A stretch of 38,487 nucleotides of DNA from NCBI GenBank assembly GCA_013822855.1, contig PNLE01000012.1:1-38487 (forward strand). Reading direction: 5' to 3'. The notes under the pieces are model-generated. The model was not told where the DNA came from. It ran no database searches and saw only the letters and a program-made list of their open reading frames with translations. This document shows, piece by piece, positions 16,045 through 24,946 of the stretch. Position numbers and translations under genes: made by a program. Within the stretch, counting starts at the first letter, position 1. Every line of letters starts with the position of its first letter. The DNA comes from Planctomyces sp. GTDB taxonomy: Bacteria; Planctomycetota; Planctomycetia; Planctomycetales; Planctomycetaceae.

Positions 16045-17754
16045 TCACTGACCGAGACGCACGATCCGCAGCGACGACCGATCGATCTGCAATTCCCCTT
16101 CGGAGACACGGATCCCCAGCCTCGCCTCCACGGCCCGTCGATCCTCCCGCACTTGAATTCCGATGACAAACTCCGACCAGTCCTGCGATCCGTCGACCGC
16201 CTTCCATTGCTCTTCAAAATTTGTGCCTGTCACCAGCGTCTCGGCGTGGTTCTCGTCGAGACGCTTCAGGCCGAGAACCCTGAACCGGCCGGTGATCTGG
16301 TAATTCCCGCGAGCCAGCAACAGCGAACGTCGCCACGAACCGGCACCCGGCTGCTCGCTGGGGACGCGAACACGAAGCACTTCCACTCCTTCACTTGTGG
16401 TCTGCGTGTCGACGGCGATCTGATCGTTGTCGGCGGCGGGCGACCATTCGGGGAGGGGGATCGAGTCACCGCTGCCGAACGACAGGGGGACCGGCTCCTC
16501 CTCCTGGAATTGCTCGACGATCCGCAGCGACCGTTCCCGCAGTCTCTGCTTCAAGTCTTCGATTTGGCGTTGATGATTGGCGACCGCCTCTTTGCCCAGT
16601 TCCTCGATCGCCGGTTTCAGCCGGGCCGCCGCCGCATCGACACGGGCAACCAAGTCGTTGGCGGGGACGAAGATCGGCATCAACTCCAGAATCCTCTGAC
16701 GGTAGCGTGCCCGCCAACGATCACTCCCCAGGATCTGTCGCGCCACCAGCGAGCCATTCAGCTCGAATAGGCCCATCCCGGTGTCGCCGAAAATCTGATC
16801 CATGCCGTGGGGCATGAAAATGGCTTTGCGGGTTTCCGGATCGAAGTAGAGACGATAGTTGTTCGTGTTCGCCGAGTATCCGTCCCAATGACAGATCATT
16901 TTTTCGAGGGCCATGAAATCGATGAACCGCTCGACATCCAGGCATCGCTCGATGTCCCGGATCCGCGCCTCTGGATCCTCCTGACGGAGTGCTTCCACCA
17001 AGCCCTTCAGATCGCTGTGGTCATCCACCCCGTCGCCGGAATCCTTCTCCAGTTCGGCGTCGAGATCCTGAACGAAACCCCCGTCATACAAGTTGCCGTT
17101 CGGATTTTGAAAGAATCGCTCCAACAGCTTGACCCCATACGATTCACGAATGACATACAGCGAAGGCTGGCCGTCATTCAGTCGCACCAGGGCATGCGAA
17201 ACCCGGGGAGCCGGATAGCCCGCCAGTCGGAAGATCTCGGATCCCAGCCATTCGTTCAGATACGTCTCATCCTGCACCGAATTGTTGAGATGAAATTTGT
17301 CGAGACCGTCGAAGCTCTGCTTCTTGCGGAACTTGTCGAGGTTGATGGTGAAGCCCGGCTTCCCCGAAAAGTCCTGATAGCTCCCGGCGGCCCCCTTCAA
17401 TTTGACACCCACCGCTTCCCAGGGGGGCCGACCCGCTTCCGTCAGCACCCCCCGTTCATAGGGTCGATGATCCGCCTGCATGCGTTCCATGGCGGTCGGG
17501 GGCAACTGCAGATGCAGTCGGAACACATCCGGCGACCCGAAAACCCGCCCCCCTCTCTCGAAGGCCTTCTTCTTGCCTTCGACCTTCACACCCCGTGGCT
17601 GCGATTCGGGCGGGGATGTCGCAGCCGACTGGGCTGGTTGTTCGGCCGAGTGTGACCAAGCGGCTGTTGAAGCCACGACAGCGAACAAGATCGGCAGCAG
17701 AACGTATGGCAGACTTCGGGTGTTGCCCGTCGAACGATTCACTGGGAATCCCAT
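16045..17754 (-). CDS. CotH kinase-like secreted protein
   Basis: About 569 residues. The ATG at 17754 has GAGG six bases upstream and gives a clear signal peptide (LLPILFAVVASTAAWSHS); earlier ATGs at 17826/17823 lack a site. The CotH fold (about 70-400) is shown by LKGAAGSYQDF, the LHLQLPPTAMERMQ string near the start, FHLNNSVQDETYLNEWLG and MPHGMDQIFGD, equivalent to the D-x-(D) metal region of spore-coat kinase CotH. The C-terminal part (about 440-569) has a jelly-roll-like look (YQITGRFRVLGL, EARLGIRVSEGELQIDRSSLRIV), perhaps carbohydrate binding. Secreted CotH-type proteins are abundant in planctomycetes; their substrate outside spore formers is unknown. It probably follows the small gene 17836-18177 in one operon. 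Confidence 0.85.
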   Translation of the reverse strand: MGFPVNRSTGNTRSLPYVLLPILFAVVASTAAWSHSAEQPAQSAATSPPESQPRGVKVEGKKKAFERGGRVFGSPDVFRLHLQLPPTAMERMQADHRPYERGVLTEAGRPPWEAVGVKLKGAAGSYQDFSGKPGFTINLDKFRKKQSFDGLDKFHLNNSVQDETYLNEWLGSEIFRLAGYPAPRVSHALVRLNDGQPSLYVIRESYGVKLLERFFQNPNGNLYDGGFVQDLDAELEKDSGDGVDDHSDLKGLVEALRQEDPEARIRDIERCLDVERFIDFMALEKMICHWDGYSANTNNYRLYFDPETRKAIFMPHGMDQIFGDTGMGLFELNGSLVARQILGSDRWRARYRQRILELMPIFVPANDLVARVDAAAARLKPAIEELGKEAVANHQRQIEDLKQRLRERSLRIVEQFQEEEPVPLSFGSGDSIPLPEWSPAADNDQIAVDTQTTSEGVEVLRVRVPSEQPGAGSWRRSLLLARGNYQITGRFRVLGLKRLDENHAETLVTGTNFEEQWKAVDGSQDWSEFVIGIQVREDRRAVEARLGIRVSEGELQIDRSSLRIVRLGQ

Positions 17755-17835
17755 CCACCACCTCGGTTCTTCGATTTCGTCCACTTCAGACAACCCGTTG
17801 GGACAACCAGCGGAGATCGCCATCATACAGTGGAG

Positions 17836-18177
17836 TCACACTGCGGGAGGACGTCGTTTTCCCACGCGGTTCTGCCAGAAAAGACGGTCCTGAGTCGCCA
17901 CTCCGATCCGCAGGGCACACCGCAGGCAATACTTCTCGATCTCCCCCTGCAGGAAGATTTCCCCATTGAGGATCAGGTGGAAATACTCCTCCCCGGGCAG
18001 CTTGGCGTAGCAATAGACCTTCTCGGTATCGAGCTTGATCTTCGCCTCCCACCCTTCCTGATTGGGGACATACAACCGGGCATCCGGGAGCGGCGTTGGA
18101 GGTGTGGAGGCCGCAGCCACCGGTGCGGGTTCCGCCGGGGTCTCTTCCAAGGGCATCGGTTCGTCCTCCGGCGGCAT
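17836..18177 (-). CDS. Small hypothetical protein
   Basis: A 113-residue protein I do not recognise. The N-terminal 30 residues are Pro/Glu/Ala-rich; from about residue 35 it has a compact, conserved-looking core (LYVPNQEGWEAKIKLDTEK, LPGEEYFHLILNGEIFL, EKYCLRCALRIGVATQDRL) with two cysteines in CLRC. There is no signal peptide. The ATG at 18177 is chosen over the TTG one codon earlier. It is coded between the sugar isomerase and the CotH gene, 58 and 81 bases from them, so probably cotranscribed. Its start lies in a 20-bp tandem repeat containing two overlapping mini-ORFs (see repeat entry), which may couple its translation to the isomerase. Confidence 0.65.
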   Translation of the reverse strand: MPPEDEPMPLEETPAEPAPVAAASTPPTPLPDARLYVPNQEGWEAKIKLDTEKVYCYAKLPGEEYFHLILNGEIFLQGEIEKYCLRCALRIGVATQDRLFWQNRVGKRRPPAV

Positions 18178-18240
18178 CAACGCGACTCCGGTTTCATCAA
18201 GCCGACTCTGGTTGCATCAACGCGTCTCTGCTGTGTCAAC
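18174..18240 (-). repeat. Tandem 20-bp repeat with chained TGATG stop-start sites
   Basis: On the minus strand the unit TTGATG-AAACCGGAGTCGCG recurs every 19-20 bases: from the isomerase stop (18236-18238), then TTGATG at three places ending with the start of the small gene at 18177. The first two copies make six-codon frames, MQPESA and MKPESR, each ending in a TGA that overlaps the next ATG (TGATG). The third is the real start MPPEDEP, whose codons also resemble the unit. The repeat is imperfect at its isomerase end. Confidence 0.75.
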
Positions 18241-19060
18241 GAGGAAAGTGCAGGCGGTAGCTCTCGATCGTCGCGCGCGCGGCGGTCATGGCGTCGGGCA
18301 GGCTCTTCGCCTCGGCCGAAACATAGCCCGCATAGCCGATCTCTTTGAGTGTGGTCGCGACAGCCGGAAAGTCAAGATGCCCCATCCCCGCCGCCAGCCG
18401 ATTGGAGTCAACGTAGTGGACATGCCCAATCCATTGGCCACCCTCGACCAGCCCCTGGGCGATCGAGGTCTCCTCGATGTTCATATGGAACAAATCCGCC
18501 AACAAACGGCAATCCGGCGCGCCGAACGATTGCAGGATCGTCACGCCATCCGCCTGCGTGTTGCAGAGGTTCGTCTCATAGCGATTGAGCGGCTCGTAAA
18601 TCAGCGGGATGCCATGCCGTGAGAAAGCCCGGTCACCCAATTCCGCGAGCGCCTCGCCCAGGAGCATCCGGCCTTCCGGAATGAGTTGCGATGTCGCGGC
18701 CCGTCCCTGCATCGAGCCGATGATCGCCGGCGCCCCCAGCGGCCCACCATAGTCGATCATGTCGGCGATGAACTTCTTCGCCGCCTGGCGAACACCGGCG
18801 TCCGGGCTGGTCAACGAGAGCTGCTTCCGCAGCCAACCCGCACCCGTCCCTACCGCCGCCAGTTTCAGGCCATACCGCGTGAGGACTTCCCGCAACGTCT
18901 TCGCCGGAATATACCCCGGCTCCGGCGCGAAGAGTTCCACCGCATCGAAGCCTAGTTCACACGCCGAACGGCAACCCGCTTCGAAGTCGTCCCAGAAAAC
19001 AAACGGCCCCCCCCGCGCCTCTTCCACAAGACTGATCGTCACGGCCGAAAGAATGGGCAT
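18236..19060 (-). CDS. Sugar phosphate isomerase/epimerase (AP endonuclease family 2 TIM barrel)
   Basis: About 274 residues of the xylose isomerase-like TIM-barrel family. Barrel and metal-site strings are AIIGSMQGRA, IPLIYEPLNRYET (metal Glu), DCRLLADLFHMNIEE (Asp/His), WIGHVHYVDSNR (His) and YAGYVSAEAK (Glu), the usual four-ligand divalent metal set. Relatives are hydroxypyruvate isomerases, tagatose/psicose epimerases and inositol-pathway isomerases; the substrate cannot be chosen. The ATG at 19060 begins the family core; the longer frame contains a dispersed repeat and is rejected. It follows pgk on the same strand after 258 bases that hold two inverted REP-like copies. The gene downstream is the small unknown protein. 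Confidence 0.85.
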   Translation of the reverse strand: MPILSAVTISLVEEARGGPFVFWDDFEAGCRSACELGFDAVELFAPEPGYIPAKTLREVLTRYGLKLAAVGTGAGWLRKQLSLTSPDAGVRQAAKKFIADMIDYGGPLGAPAIIGSMQGRAATSQLIPEGRMLLGEALAELGDRAFSRHGIPLIYEPLNRYETNLCNTQADGVTILQSFGAPDCRLLADLFHMNIEETSIAQGLVEGGQWIGHVHYVDSNRLAAGMGHLDFPAVATTLKEIGYAGYVSAEAKSLPDAMTAARATIESYRLHFPR

Positions 19061-19108
19061 GGAGAGGCTTTCCGACTGTGGATTCTCGGTGGCATGGGTT
19101 CGTATCAA

Positions 19109-19156
19109 CCCTCGCCCGGTACTCCGGGAGAGGGTGGCCGCCAGGCCGGGTGAGGG
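19109..19156. repeat. REP-like palindromic element, copy 1
   Basis: CCCTCGCCCGG followed by a hairpin-forming CCGGGAGAGGG and then GGCCGGGTGAGGG. Together with the inverted copy at 19256-19296 it flanks a 100-base segment between pgk and the sugar isomerase. Such GC-rich palindromes of the CCCTCxCCC...GGGTGAGGG type are, to my knowledge, dispersed in many bacterial genomes; numbers of copies cannot be judged here. Confidence 0.6.
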
Positions 19157-19255
19157 TCTTCCCGAGCGATATGGCGAATCTGGTTTCGCTCCCAGGAGGG
19201 CCAACAGACTCGCCGTAATGCGTCTTGAGGAGGTGGCACCACACGCTCGAACTCG

Positions 19256-19296
19256 CCCTCACCCCGGCCCCCTCCCATCGGAATGGGAGAGGGGGC
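19256..19296. repeat. REP-like palindromic element, copy 2 (inverted)
   Basis: CCCTCACCCCGGCC followed by CCCTCCCATCGGAATGGGAGAGGG: the reverse complement resembles the element at 19109-19156 over most of its length. The inner arms CCCCCTCCCAT and ATGGGAGAGGGGG form a hairpin with a small bulge. It lies 23 bases beyond the stop of pgk and could also help terminate its transcript. Confidence 0.6.
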
Positions 19297-19318
19297 AAGA
19301 CGGCCATCCGAACGAGCA

Positions 19319-20521
19319 CTACTTATCGTCGAGCAATTCCACGGCGGCGAACTTCTTCCCTTCGAGCATCTCGAGGCTCGCGCCGCCCCCGGTGCTGACG
19401 TGCGTCACCTGATCAGCCAGGCCGAACTGCTGGATGGCCGAGGCGCTGTCGCCGCCGCCGATGATGCTCGTCGCATCGCTGGCCACGATCGCATCCGCCA
19501 CCGCCCTGGTACCGGCGTCGAAAGGAGGCATCTCGAACACCCCCATCGGCCCGTTCCAGACGATCGTCTTGGCATCCTTCAAAATGGCGGCATACTTGGC
19601 CTGAGTCTCTGGGCCGATGTCGAAGCCTTCATAGTCGTCGGGAATCTCGCCCGCCTTGGCGACCAGCTTGTTGCAGTCTCCCTTGAAGGCGTCGCCGCAG
19701 TGGGTGTCGACTGGAAGTTGCAGCTTTCCGCCGCCGATTTCCAGCAGTTCACCAGCGAGCTTGAGGCTCGCTTCGGGCGGGTTCGGAAGATAGCTCTTGC
19801 CGATCTTGCCACCCTGTGCCTTGGAGAAGGCGAAGGCCATCGCCCCTCCGATCAGCACGGTGTCGCAAATGGAAAGCAGGTTCTTGATGACGTTGATCTT
19901 GTCGTCGACCTTTTTGCCCCCCACGATCGCCACGAACGGACGGCCGGGGTTCGAGATCGCCTCGGAGAGGAACTTGATCTCCTTCTCGACGAGGAAACCA
20001 CAGACCTTGGGCTTGGCCCCCATCGCGTGGGGGACGCCGACCATCGAACCTTCCGAACGGTGGCAGGTGCCGAAGGCGTCGTTGCAGTAGATGTCGCCGA
20101 ACGTCGCGAGAACGTTCACATAATCGGCGTCACCCTTCTTCTCCCCCTTGTTGAAGCGGACGTTCTCCAGCAGGACCACTTCGCCATTCTTGGCGGCCTT
20201 CACCTTGGCCTGGGCATCGGTACCGATGGTGTCGCCAGCGAAATGGACGGGGACGCCCAGTAGCTCCTTGAGGCGGGCTGCCACGGGCTTAAGGCTGTAC
20301 TTAGCGTCTTCGGCGGGGTCTTTCCCTTCGGGCCGACCCAGATGGCTCATGAGGATCACCCGGCCACCGCGTTCGAGGACCGACTTGATCGAGGGGAGGG
20401 CTTCCGTGATCCGGCGGTCATCGGTGATGGTCAGTGCCTCATCGAGCGGTACATTGAAATCGCACCGCATGAGGACTACTTTGCCCTGAACATCGACATC
20501 GGCAATCGTTTTCTTCGCCAT
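19319..20521 (-). CDS. pgk: Phosphoglycerate kinase
   Basis: 400 residues, the standard length. It transfers phosphate between 1,3-bisphosphoglycerate and ADP in glycolysis/gluconeogenesis. Family strings are [54 protein letters not shown] and [11 protein letters not shown]. The ATG at 20521 gives the usual start; the upstream frame lacks homology. In many genomes pgk lies with gap and tpi; here neither is adjacent, and a gamma carbonic anhydrase gene starts divergently 157 bases away. Confidence 0.97.
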   Translation of the reverse strand: MAKKTIADVDVQGKVVLMRCDFNVPLDEALTITDDRRITEALPSIKSVLERGGRVILMSHLGRPEGKDPAEDAKYSLKPVAARLKELLGVPVHFAGDTIGTDAQAKVKAAKNGEVVLLENVRFNKGEKKGDADYVNVLATFGDIYCNDAFGTCHRSEGSMVGVPHAMGAKPKVCGFLVEKEIKFLSEAISNPGRPFVAIVGGKKVDDKINVIKNLLSICDTVLIGGAMAFAFSKAQGGKIGKSYLPNPPEASLKLAGELLEIGGGKLQLPVDTHCGDAFKGDCNKLVAKAGEIPDDYEGFDIGPETQAKYAAILKDAKTIVWNGPMGVFEMPPFDAGTRAVADAIVASDATSIIGGGDSASAIQQFGLADQVTHVSTGGGASLEMLEGKKFAAVELLDDK

Positions 20522-20678
20522 CTCATCATCCACCAAAAGGAACCAGGTTGTCTCACATCCTCCGCCGAGGCCACCGCAGCGATTCCTCGCTACGGCTAAT
20601 CCCGTTGTTGACGATAGAGTAGAGGACTTGCACGGGACTTCCAAGTTCCCCACGCCGCCCCGACCTGGAGGTTTTCCC

Positions 20679-21263
20679 ATGACCATGCTGCCAGATGTCC
20701 CCTACCCGGAGATTCACTGGGATTTTTCGGCGATCACCCAGACGCCAAGTATCGACCCGACCGCCTGGATCGCTCCCGGCGCGACGGTCTACGGCCGCGT
20801 TTCGGTCGGGGCCCGCAGCTCGATCTGGTTCGGCGCCGTGGTGCGTGGCGATCATGAACGGATCGATATCGGCGAGGATTCCAACCTGCAGGATGGCGCG
20901 ATCCTGCATGTCGATCCCCATTCCCCGTGCAAGATCGGCAACCGCGTCTCGCTGGGGCATCGCGCCCTGGTGCATGGGGCGACGGTCGAGGATGACGTGC
21001 TGATCGGCATCGCGGCCAACGTCCTCAGCCGGGCCGTCATCGGCAAGGGGGCCTTCATCGCCGCCGGGGCCTTGGTGTTGGAAGAAACCGTCGTTCCACC
21101 GGGAACGCTTTGGGCGGGTGTCCCGGCCCGGCAGATCCGCGAAGTCTCGCCGGAACTCGCCTGGCGAATCGAACGAACCTGGAAACATTACTCCAACAAC
21201 CATGTCGCCCACCGCGCTGCCGAACAGCAGGGGACCCGCTTCATCCCCTACCCCGCCACGTGA
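20679..21263 (+). CDS. Gamma carbonic anhydrase-type left-handed beta-helix protein
   Basis: 194 residues from the ATG at 20679, which has GGAGG eight bases upstream. The hexapeptide-repeat beta-helix is seen in [45 protein letters not shown] and the [20 protein letters not shown] run. The three zinc histidines of gamma carbonic anhydrases fit His77, His94 and His99. Family members hydrate CO2 or are inactive YrdA/PaaY-like relatives; activity cannot be told from sequence. It is divergent from pgk. Confidence 0.9.
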   Translation: MTMLPDVPYPEIHWDFSAITQTPSIDPTAWIAPGATVYGRVSVGARSSIWFGAVVRGDHERIDIGEDSNLQDGAILHVDPHSPCKIGNRVSLGHRALVHGATVEDDVLIGIAANVLSRAVIGKGAFIAAGALVLEETVVPPGTLWAGVPARQIREVSPELAWRIERTWKHYSNNHVAHRAAEQQGTRFIPYPAT

Positions 21264-21435
21264 TCATCGCCGTCACCTGACCGTTGCCTGCCTCCAACTC
21301 TCAACCATCCCCCGCAACTTTCGCCGAAACAACTCTCCTCGCCAGCAGTCCGCCAATCTGCGACATCTTCTTGCGATTCCATTTTGATCACTGGCCACAA
21401 TTTGACCACCGGCCTCTCTGCAGGACTTTGGCGAA

Positions 21436-23157
21436 ATGTCCCTGTTGTTCTCGGTGCTGTTCGCGCACAATTGCAAGAACACGCATCACAAGCTGGCGCT
21501 TGATGCCCTGCGCTTCCTCGACATCCCCGAGGCGGAGCGGTGGCGTGATCTCTTTTTGACGCGGATCGATCCGTACCTCGATGGCTCAAAAGCACCGGAC
21601 GACAAGTTCAAGGACTTCCGCAATCACGTCCTGCATGTCGGCGACAACGAATGGGGCGGGGCGATCACCACGGCCCAAACGTGGTATGCCAAAACGGTCG
21701 AAGCCTTTCAGAAGAAGGATTGGTCAGCCGGAGTCTATAGCGCCGGCGTGCTGAGCCACTATGTGACCGACCCTTTTCAGCCGTTCCACACCGGGCAGTC
21801 CGAGGCGGAGACGATTGTCCACCGGGCGGCGGAATGGACGATCGCCTGCAGCTACGACCAACTGCGCGAACTCCTCGACAAAGAATTGGGCGGCGTCCCG
21901 GCCCGCAGCGTTCCCGCGTCGAGCGATTGGCTGGCCCAGATCATCCGCCAGGGAGCGAGGCTGGCCCACAAATCCTACGAACCCGCCATCGCCCACTATT
22001 CGCTCAAGTTGGGAGCGAAGAAACCCGTGGAGGGCTACGACGAAGCGGGCCGGAGGATCATCGCCCGGATTCTGGGCGAAACAATTCGCGGCTATGCCCT
22101 CGTGCTGGGAGAGACGCTCAAAGCCTCCGCCGTGACGCCCCCTTCCAGTCCCGTGACAATCTACGGCGTGCTGGCCTCGCTGACTGTGCCGGTCTTCGCG
22201 GTGACCAAGAAGATGTCCAACGCCGCCGAGCGGGCCGCCGTGCTGGCCATCGCGAAGGAAGTCGAAGCCACCGGTCGGGTCGAAAAGAATCTGTCGGCGG
22301 ATGAGCGGGCTGTCCGCGAGGCCTATGCGGCGGAGGTGAAGCATGTTTCCGTGGAAGCACTGAAGGCGGAACCCGTCGACCTGGCTGGCTCGCGGCATAC
22401 ACCTTCGCCGCCCACCAAAGCGGCGGCTCCCGCCGCACCGCCAAAAACCGCGCCAGCGGCACCTCCCATCCACCAGGCACCTGTCGTCCCCAAGAAACCT
22501 GCCTTTGCGGAGCAGCCCGTTGCCGAGAAGCCGGTGGTTGCCGAAAAGCCAGATGTCCCGGTGAAACCAGTGGCTCCGCCTGTGAAAGTTGAAACGCCAT
22601 TCCTTTCCGAACCCTTCGAGAAGAAACCGCTGGCGGCTGCCAGTGAGAAGCCGGTCGATCAACCGGGTGAACGATCAAGTGAGAAGCCCGCCCCCGAAAG
22701 CGCGTCTCCCTATTACCTGAACGAAGGAATGCCGCTGGAAAAAGCCCCGTCCATCGGGCCCAAGACGGCGGAGCGGTTCACCGCGATCGGCATTCGGACG
22801 GTGGGCGAGTTTCTGGCAGCCGAACCCAACGAAATGGCCAAAAAACTGGCCCAGAAGCATCTCGACGCCGTCACGCTCTACGAATGGCAATGCCAAGCCA
22901 CTCTCTGCTGCGAAATCCCGAAGTTTCGCGGCTACATGGCCCAAATTCTCACCGCGATCGGCATTCAAACCCGTGAGGAACTGCTCGGGGCCGATATCGA
23001 CGACCTCTGGGACCAGACCGAGCAATTCCTCACCACCCCGGAAGCCGAGCGCCTGATGCGCGGCACGCCGCTTCCCACCCAGGACGACGTGCGTCATTGG
23101 CAGGATCGCGCCGCGACGCCTCCCCCCTCCGCCCAGTCCGCCACAAAAGCAGCGTGA
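21436..23157 (+). CDS. Zinc phospholipase C/P1-nuclease-fold domain fused to Pro/Lys-rich linker and DUF4332 helix-hairpin-helix
   Basis: A 573-residue, three-part protein. Residues 1-230 have the Zn-dependent phospholipase C fold: candidate zinc ligands are His17/18, Asp55, His67, then H108-x3-D112-x5-H118 in HYVTDPFQPFH, and His129/Glu133 in VHRAAE, spaced nearly as in Bacillus cereus PLC (HYLGDVNQPMH). A low-complexity Pro/Ala/Lys/Glu linker covers about 325-430. Residues 435-545 are DUF4332-like, with two helix-hairpin-helix-like units beginning LEKAPSIGPKTAERFTAIG. There is no signal peptide, unlike secreted PLCs, so the product is probably cytoplasmic. Substrate is unknown: phospholipid or nucleic acid. 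A single gene, not clearly in an operon. Confidence 0.8.
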   Translation: MSLLFSVLFAHNCKNTHHKLALDALRFLDIPEAERWRDLFLTRIDPYLDGSKAPDDKFKDFRNHVLHVGDNEWGGAITTAQTWYAKTVEAFQKKDWSAGVYSAGVLSHYVTDPFQPFHTGQSEAETIVHRAAEWTIACSYDQLRELLDKELGGVPARSVPASSDWLAQIIRQGARLAHKSYEPAIAHYSLKLGAKKPVEGYDEAGRRIIARILGETIRGYALVLGETLKASAVTPPSSPVTIYGVLASLTVPVFAVTKKMSNAAERAAVLAIAKEVEATGRVEKNLSADERAVREAYAAEVKHVSVEALKAEPVDLAGSRHTPSPPTKAAAPAAPPKTAPAAPPIHQAPVVPKKPAFAEQPVAEKPVVAEKPDVPVKPVAPPVKVETPFLSEPFEKKPLAAASEKPVDQPGERSSEKPAPESASPYYLNEGMPLEKAPSIGPKTAERFTAIGIRTVGEFLAAEPNEMAKKLAQKHLDAVTLYEWQCQATLCCEIPKFRGYMAQILTAIGIQTREELLGADIDDLWDQTEQFLTTPEAERLMRGTPLPTQDDVRHWQDRAATPPPSAQSATKAA

Positions 23158-23401
23158 TCCGGCAAGAGAGTGGCATTGCCCGCAATTCCTCCAAGACAAA
23201 CCCCTCGAACACCCTGTAACCTCTTCACTGGTGGTTCCCACAATGGAGTTACCGGGATGCGGAGAGTGTTTGATGTTCGCGTGTGCAAATTCATGGGATG
23301 GGGCTTTCCCCGCAGGCCTTTCGTGGCCTTGGCCACTCAAGTTGTCTGGCGGAAGTGTCACGCCCGGAGTTCGGACTGCCCTCTGTGAACCACCGGCCGC
23401 G

Positions 23402-23989
23402 ATGGTTGGCGGAGTTGTTTCCTCGGAAGCAGCCGCCATCGACGCCGAGGCTGCGGCCGACTGGTTGCATGTCGTGCGGGTGCAGCAGGGGGATGCCAAC
23501 GGCTTTCAGCCTTTGGTCGAAAAGCATCAGCAGGCGGTCACCCGCCTGATGACCCGGTTCACGCGCGATCCGGCACGGCTGGAAGAACTCGTGCAGACCG
23601 TCTTCATCGAGGCGTGGCGGCAGATCCACAATTTTCGCGGCGACGCCCCCTTCCTCCACTGGCTGACGGTCATCGGCACACGCACGGGTTATCGTTTCTG
23701 GAAGACACAAGCCAAGCAGCGCCAACGCACCACGTCCATCGAATTGGTGCCGGATGTCGCTTCGAAAGAGAACGACACGGACGCTGCCCGGGATGCCGCG
23801 GCCCGGGTCCACGCCGTCCTCTCGCGGTTACCGCCACGGGATCGGCTGGTGATCACGCTGTTGCATCTGGAAGAACGGACACTCAAGGAAATTTCGACGC
23901 TGACGGGTTGGTCGTTGGCGATGGTCAAGGTTCAAGCATTTCGCGCGAGGAAGAAGCTCGCCAGCCTTCTGAAGGAGGCCACCCCATGA
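23402..23989 (+). CDS. RNA polymerase ECF-type sigma factor
   Basis: 195 residues (from ATG 23402). Region 2 is seen in VQQGDANGFQPLVEKHQQAV, RLEELVQTVFIEAWRQI and FLHWLTVIGTRTG; region 4 in LPPRDRLVITLLHLEERTLKEI and SLAMVKVQAFRARKKLASLL. Region 3 is missing, as in ECF factors. It overlaps the next gene by ATGA (stop at 23987-23989, start at 23986), so the two proteins are translationally coupled, as for sigma/anti-sigma pairs. No strong ribosome site precedes 23402; a longer start in the frame is possible but the extra residues look unlike a sigma factor. Its ECF subgroup and signal are unknown. Confidence 0.9.
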   Translation: MVGGVVSSEAAAIDAEAAADWLHVVRVQQGDANGFQPLVEKHQQAVTRLMTRFTRDPARLEELVQTVFIEAWRQIHNFRGDAPFLHWLTVIGTRTGYRFWKTQAKQRQRTTSIELVPDVASKENDTDAARDAAARVHAVLSRLPPRDRLVITLLHLEERTLKEISTLTGWSLAMVKVQAFRARKKLASLLKEATP

Positions 23990-24360
23990 AAAACAATTCT
24001 TCACACCCCGCCGACGAAGCCGAACGCTTCGCCCACTTCGAACAGCTCACCCGCCAGGCGCGAAATGAATCGCCACCCCGAATCGATGTCGTCGCCTCGG
24101 TGATGGGGCGGATCGCGCGGGAGGAGCGTGAATCCTTCCGCCGGTTTCCGCTGCTGGCATCGCCGCCGCGTGGCTCCCGCCTCGAAGAGGGTGGCTGGTT
24201 CGATCTGGGACTGCGGGGGAGTGCCTGGGCGGCGGCGGCCTCGGCGGCACTGATGCTCTTCAGCGTCTGGTGGGGTTACTCCTCGCTGCAGATGCTGAGC
24301 GATCCCGCCGGCATGTGGGTGCGTTCGCCCAGCCTCGCCTGGCGGGCTCTGGATGTATGA
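23986..24360 (+). CDS. Probable anti-sigma factor, membrane protein
   Basis: 124 residues; GAAGGAGG lies eight bases before the ATG, and start overlaps the sigma stop. Residues about 10-45 are helical and polar (ADEAERFAHFEQLTRQARN) and could contact sigma; residues about 80-105 form one transmembrane helix with a short outside end. The ZAS zinc motif (HxxxCxxC) is absent, so it would belong to another anti-sigma class. Identification rests on position, size and topology; I cannot assign a named family. Confidence 0.65.
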   Translation: MKNNSSHPADEAERFAHFEQLTRQARNESPPRIDVVASVMGRIAREERESFRRFPLLASPPRGSRLEEGGWFDLGLRGSAWAAAASAALMLFSVWWGYSSLQMLSDPAGMWVRSPSLAWRALDV

Positions 24361-24460
24361 CATCTGTCCGACGTTTTAGTCCCTGCCAACTTGAAAACGC
24401 CGCTGACCCCTTTCCGCTTCTCACTGGTTCTCTCCGGCCCCCGATTGCGATACGACTGAA

Positions 24461-24946
24461 ATGAGTGCGCCACTCACAACTTCGACTCCCCCCATCGCGA
24501 CACTCCCCGCTCCTTCCCCCAGGGAACCCTCGTTGCCGCGGGTGGCCGGATCTGCCCCACGACATCGCTGGGGCCGGCTGCTTTTCGTCGTCGCGATGTG
24601 GCTGACGGTCTTCTTCGCGGGTGGGATCTGCGGCGTGATCGGCCACGCTTATTGGTTGCACGCGACGCTGTTGGGCATGAAGCAGTATCCCGAGAAAATG
24701 CCCACCAAGATCGCCGACATGATCGCTTGGGATTACGGCCTTTCCCCCGAACAAAAAGCCGAAGTCTTCGCGATTTTCACCGAGCACCACTCCCGTATGC
24801 AGGGCTTGCGCAAGGAGCACGCCCCCACCATGCAGAAATGGAACGATGAACTGGAGGAGAAGATCTCCCACATTTTGAAGCCCGCCGATTTCCAGCGTTT
24901 CCGCGATCGCTTCCGCGAGGTGAACCTCATCTGGGGCGGCCTCTGA
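24461..24946 (+). CDS. Spy/CpxP-like (heavy-metal-sensor-like) membrane protein
   Basis: 161 residues. A Pro-rich cytoplasmic tail (1-35) is followed by one hydrophobic segment (about 38-65, GRLLFVVAMWLTVFFAGGICGVIGHAYW in pieces) and a helical periplasmic part (70-161) with DYGLSPEQKAEVFAIFTEHH and LKPADFQRFRDRF, reminiscent of the LTxxQ-type helices in Spy, CpxP and ZraP. Such proteins are chaperones or sensors of envelope stress. It follows the sigma/anti-sigma pair by 100 bases on the same strand, so it may belong to the same operon and be a regulated target. Confidence 0.6.
   Translation: MSAPLTTSTPPIATLPAPSPREPSLPRVAGSAPRHRWGRLLFVVAMWLTVFFAGGICGVIGHAYWLHATLLGMKQYPEKMPTKIADMIAWDYGLSPEQKAEVFAIFTEHHSRMQGLRKEHAPTMQKWNDELEEKISHILKPADFQRFRDRFREVNLIWGGL

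Noticed and set aside
22370-22680. Repeats in the Pro/Lys-rich linker as a possible repeat array or CRISPR
   Set aside because: Irregular spacing and protein-coding frame retained; ordinary low-complexity linker.
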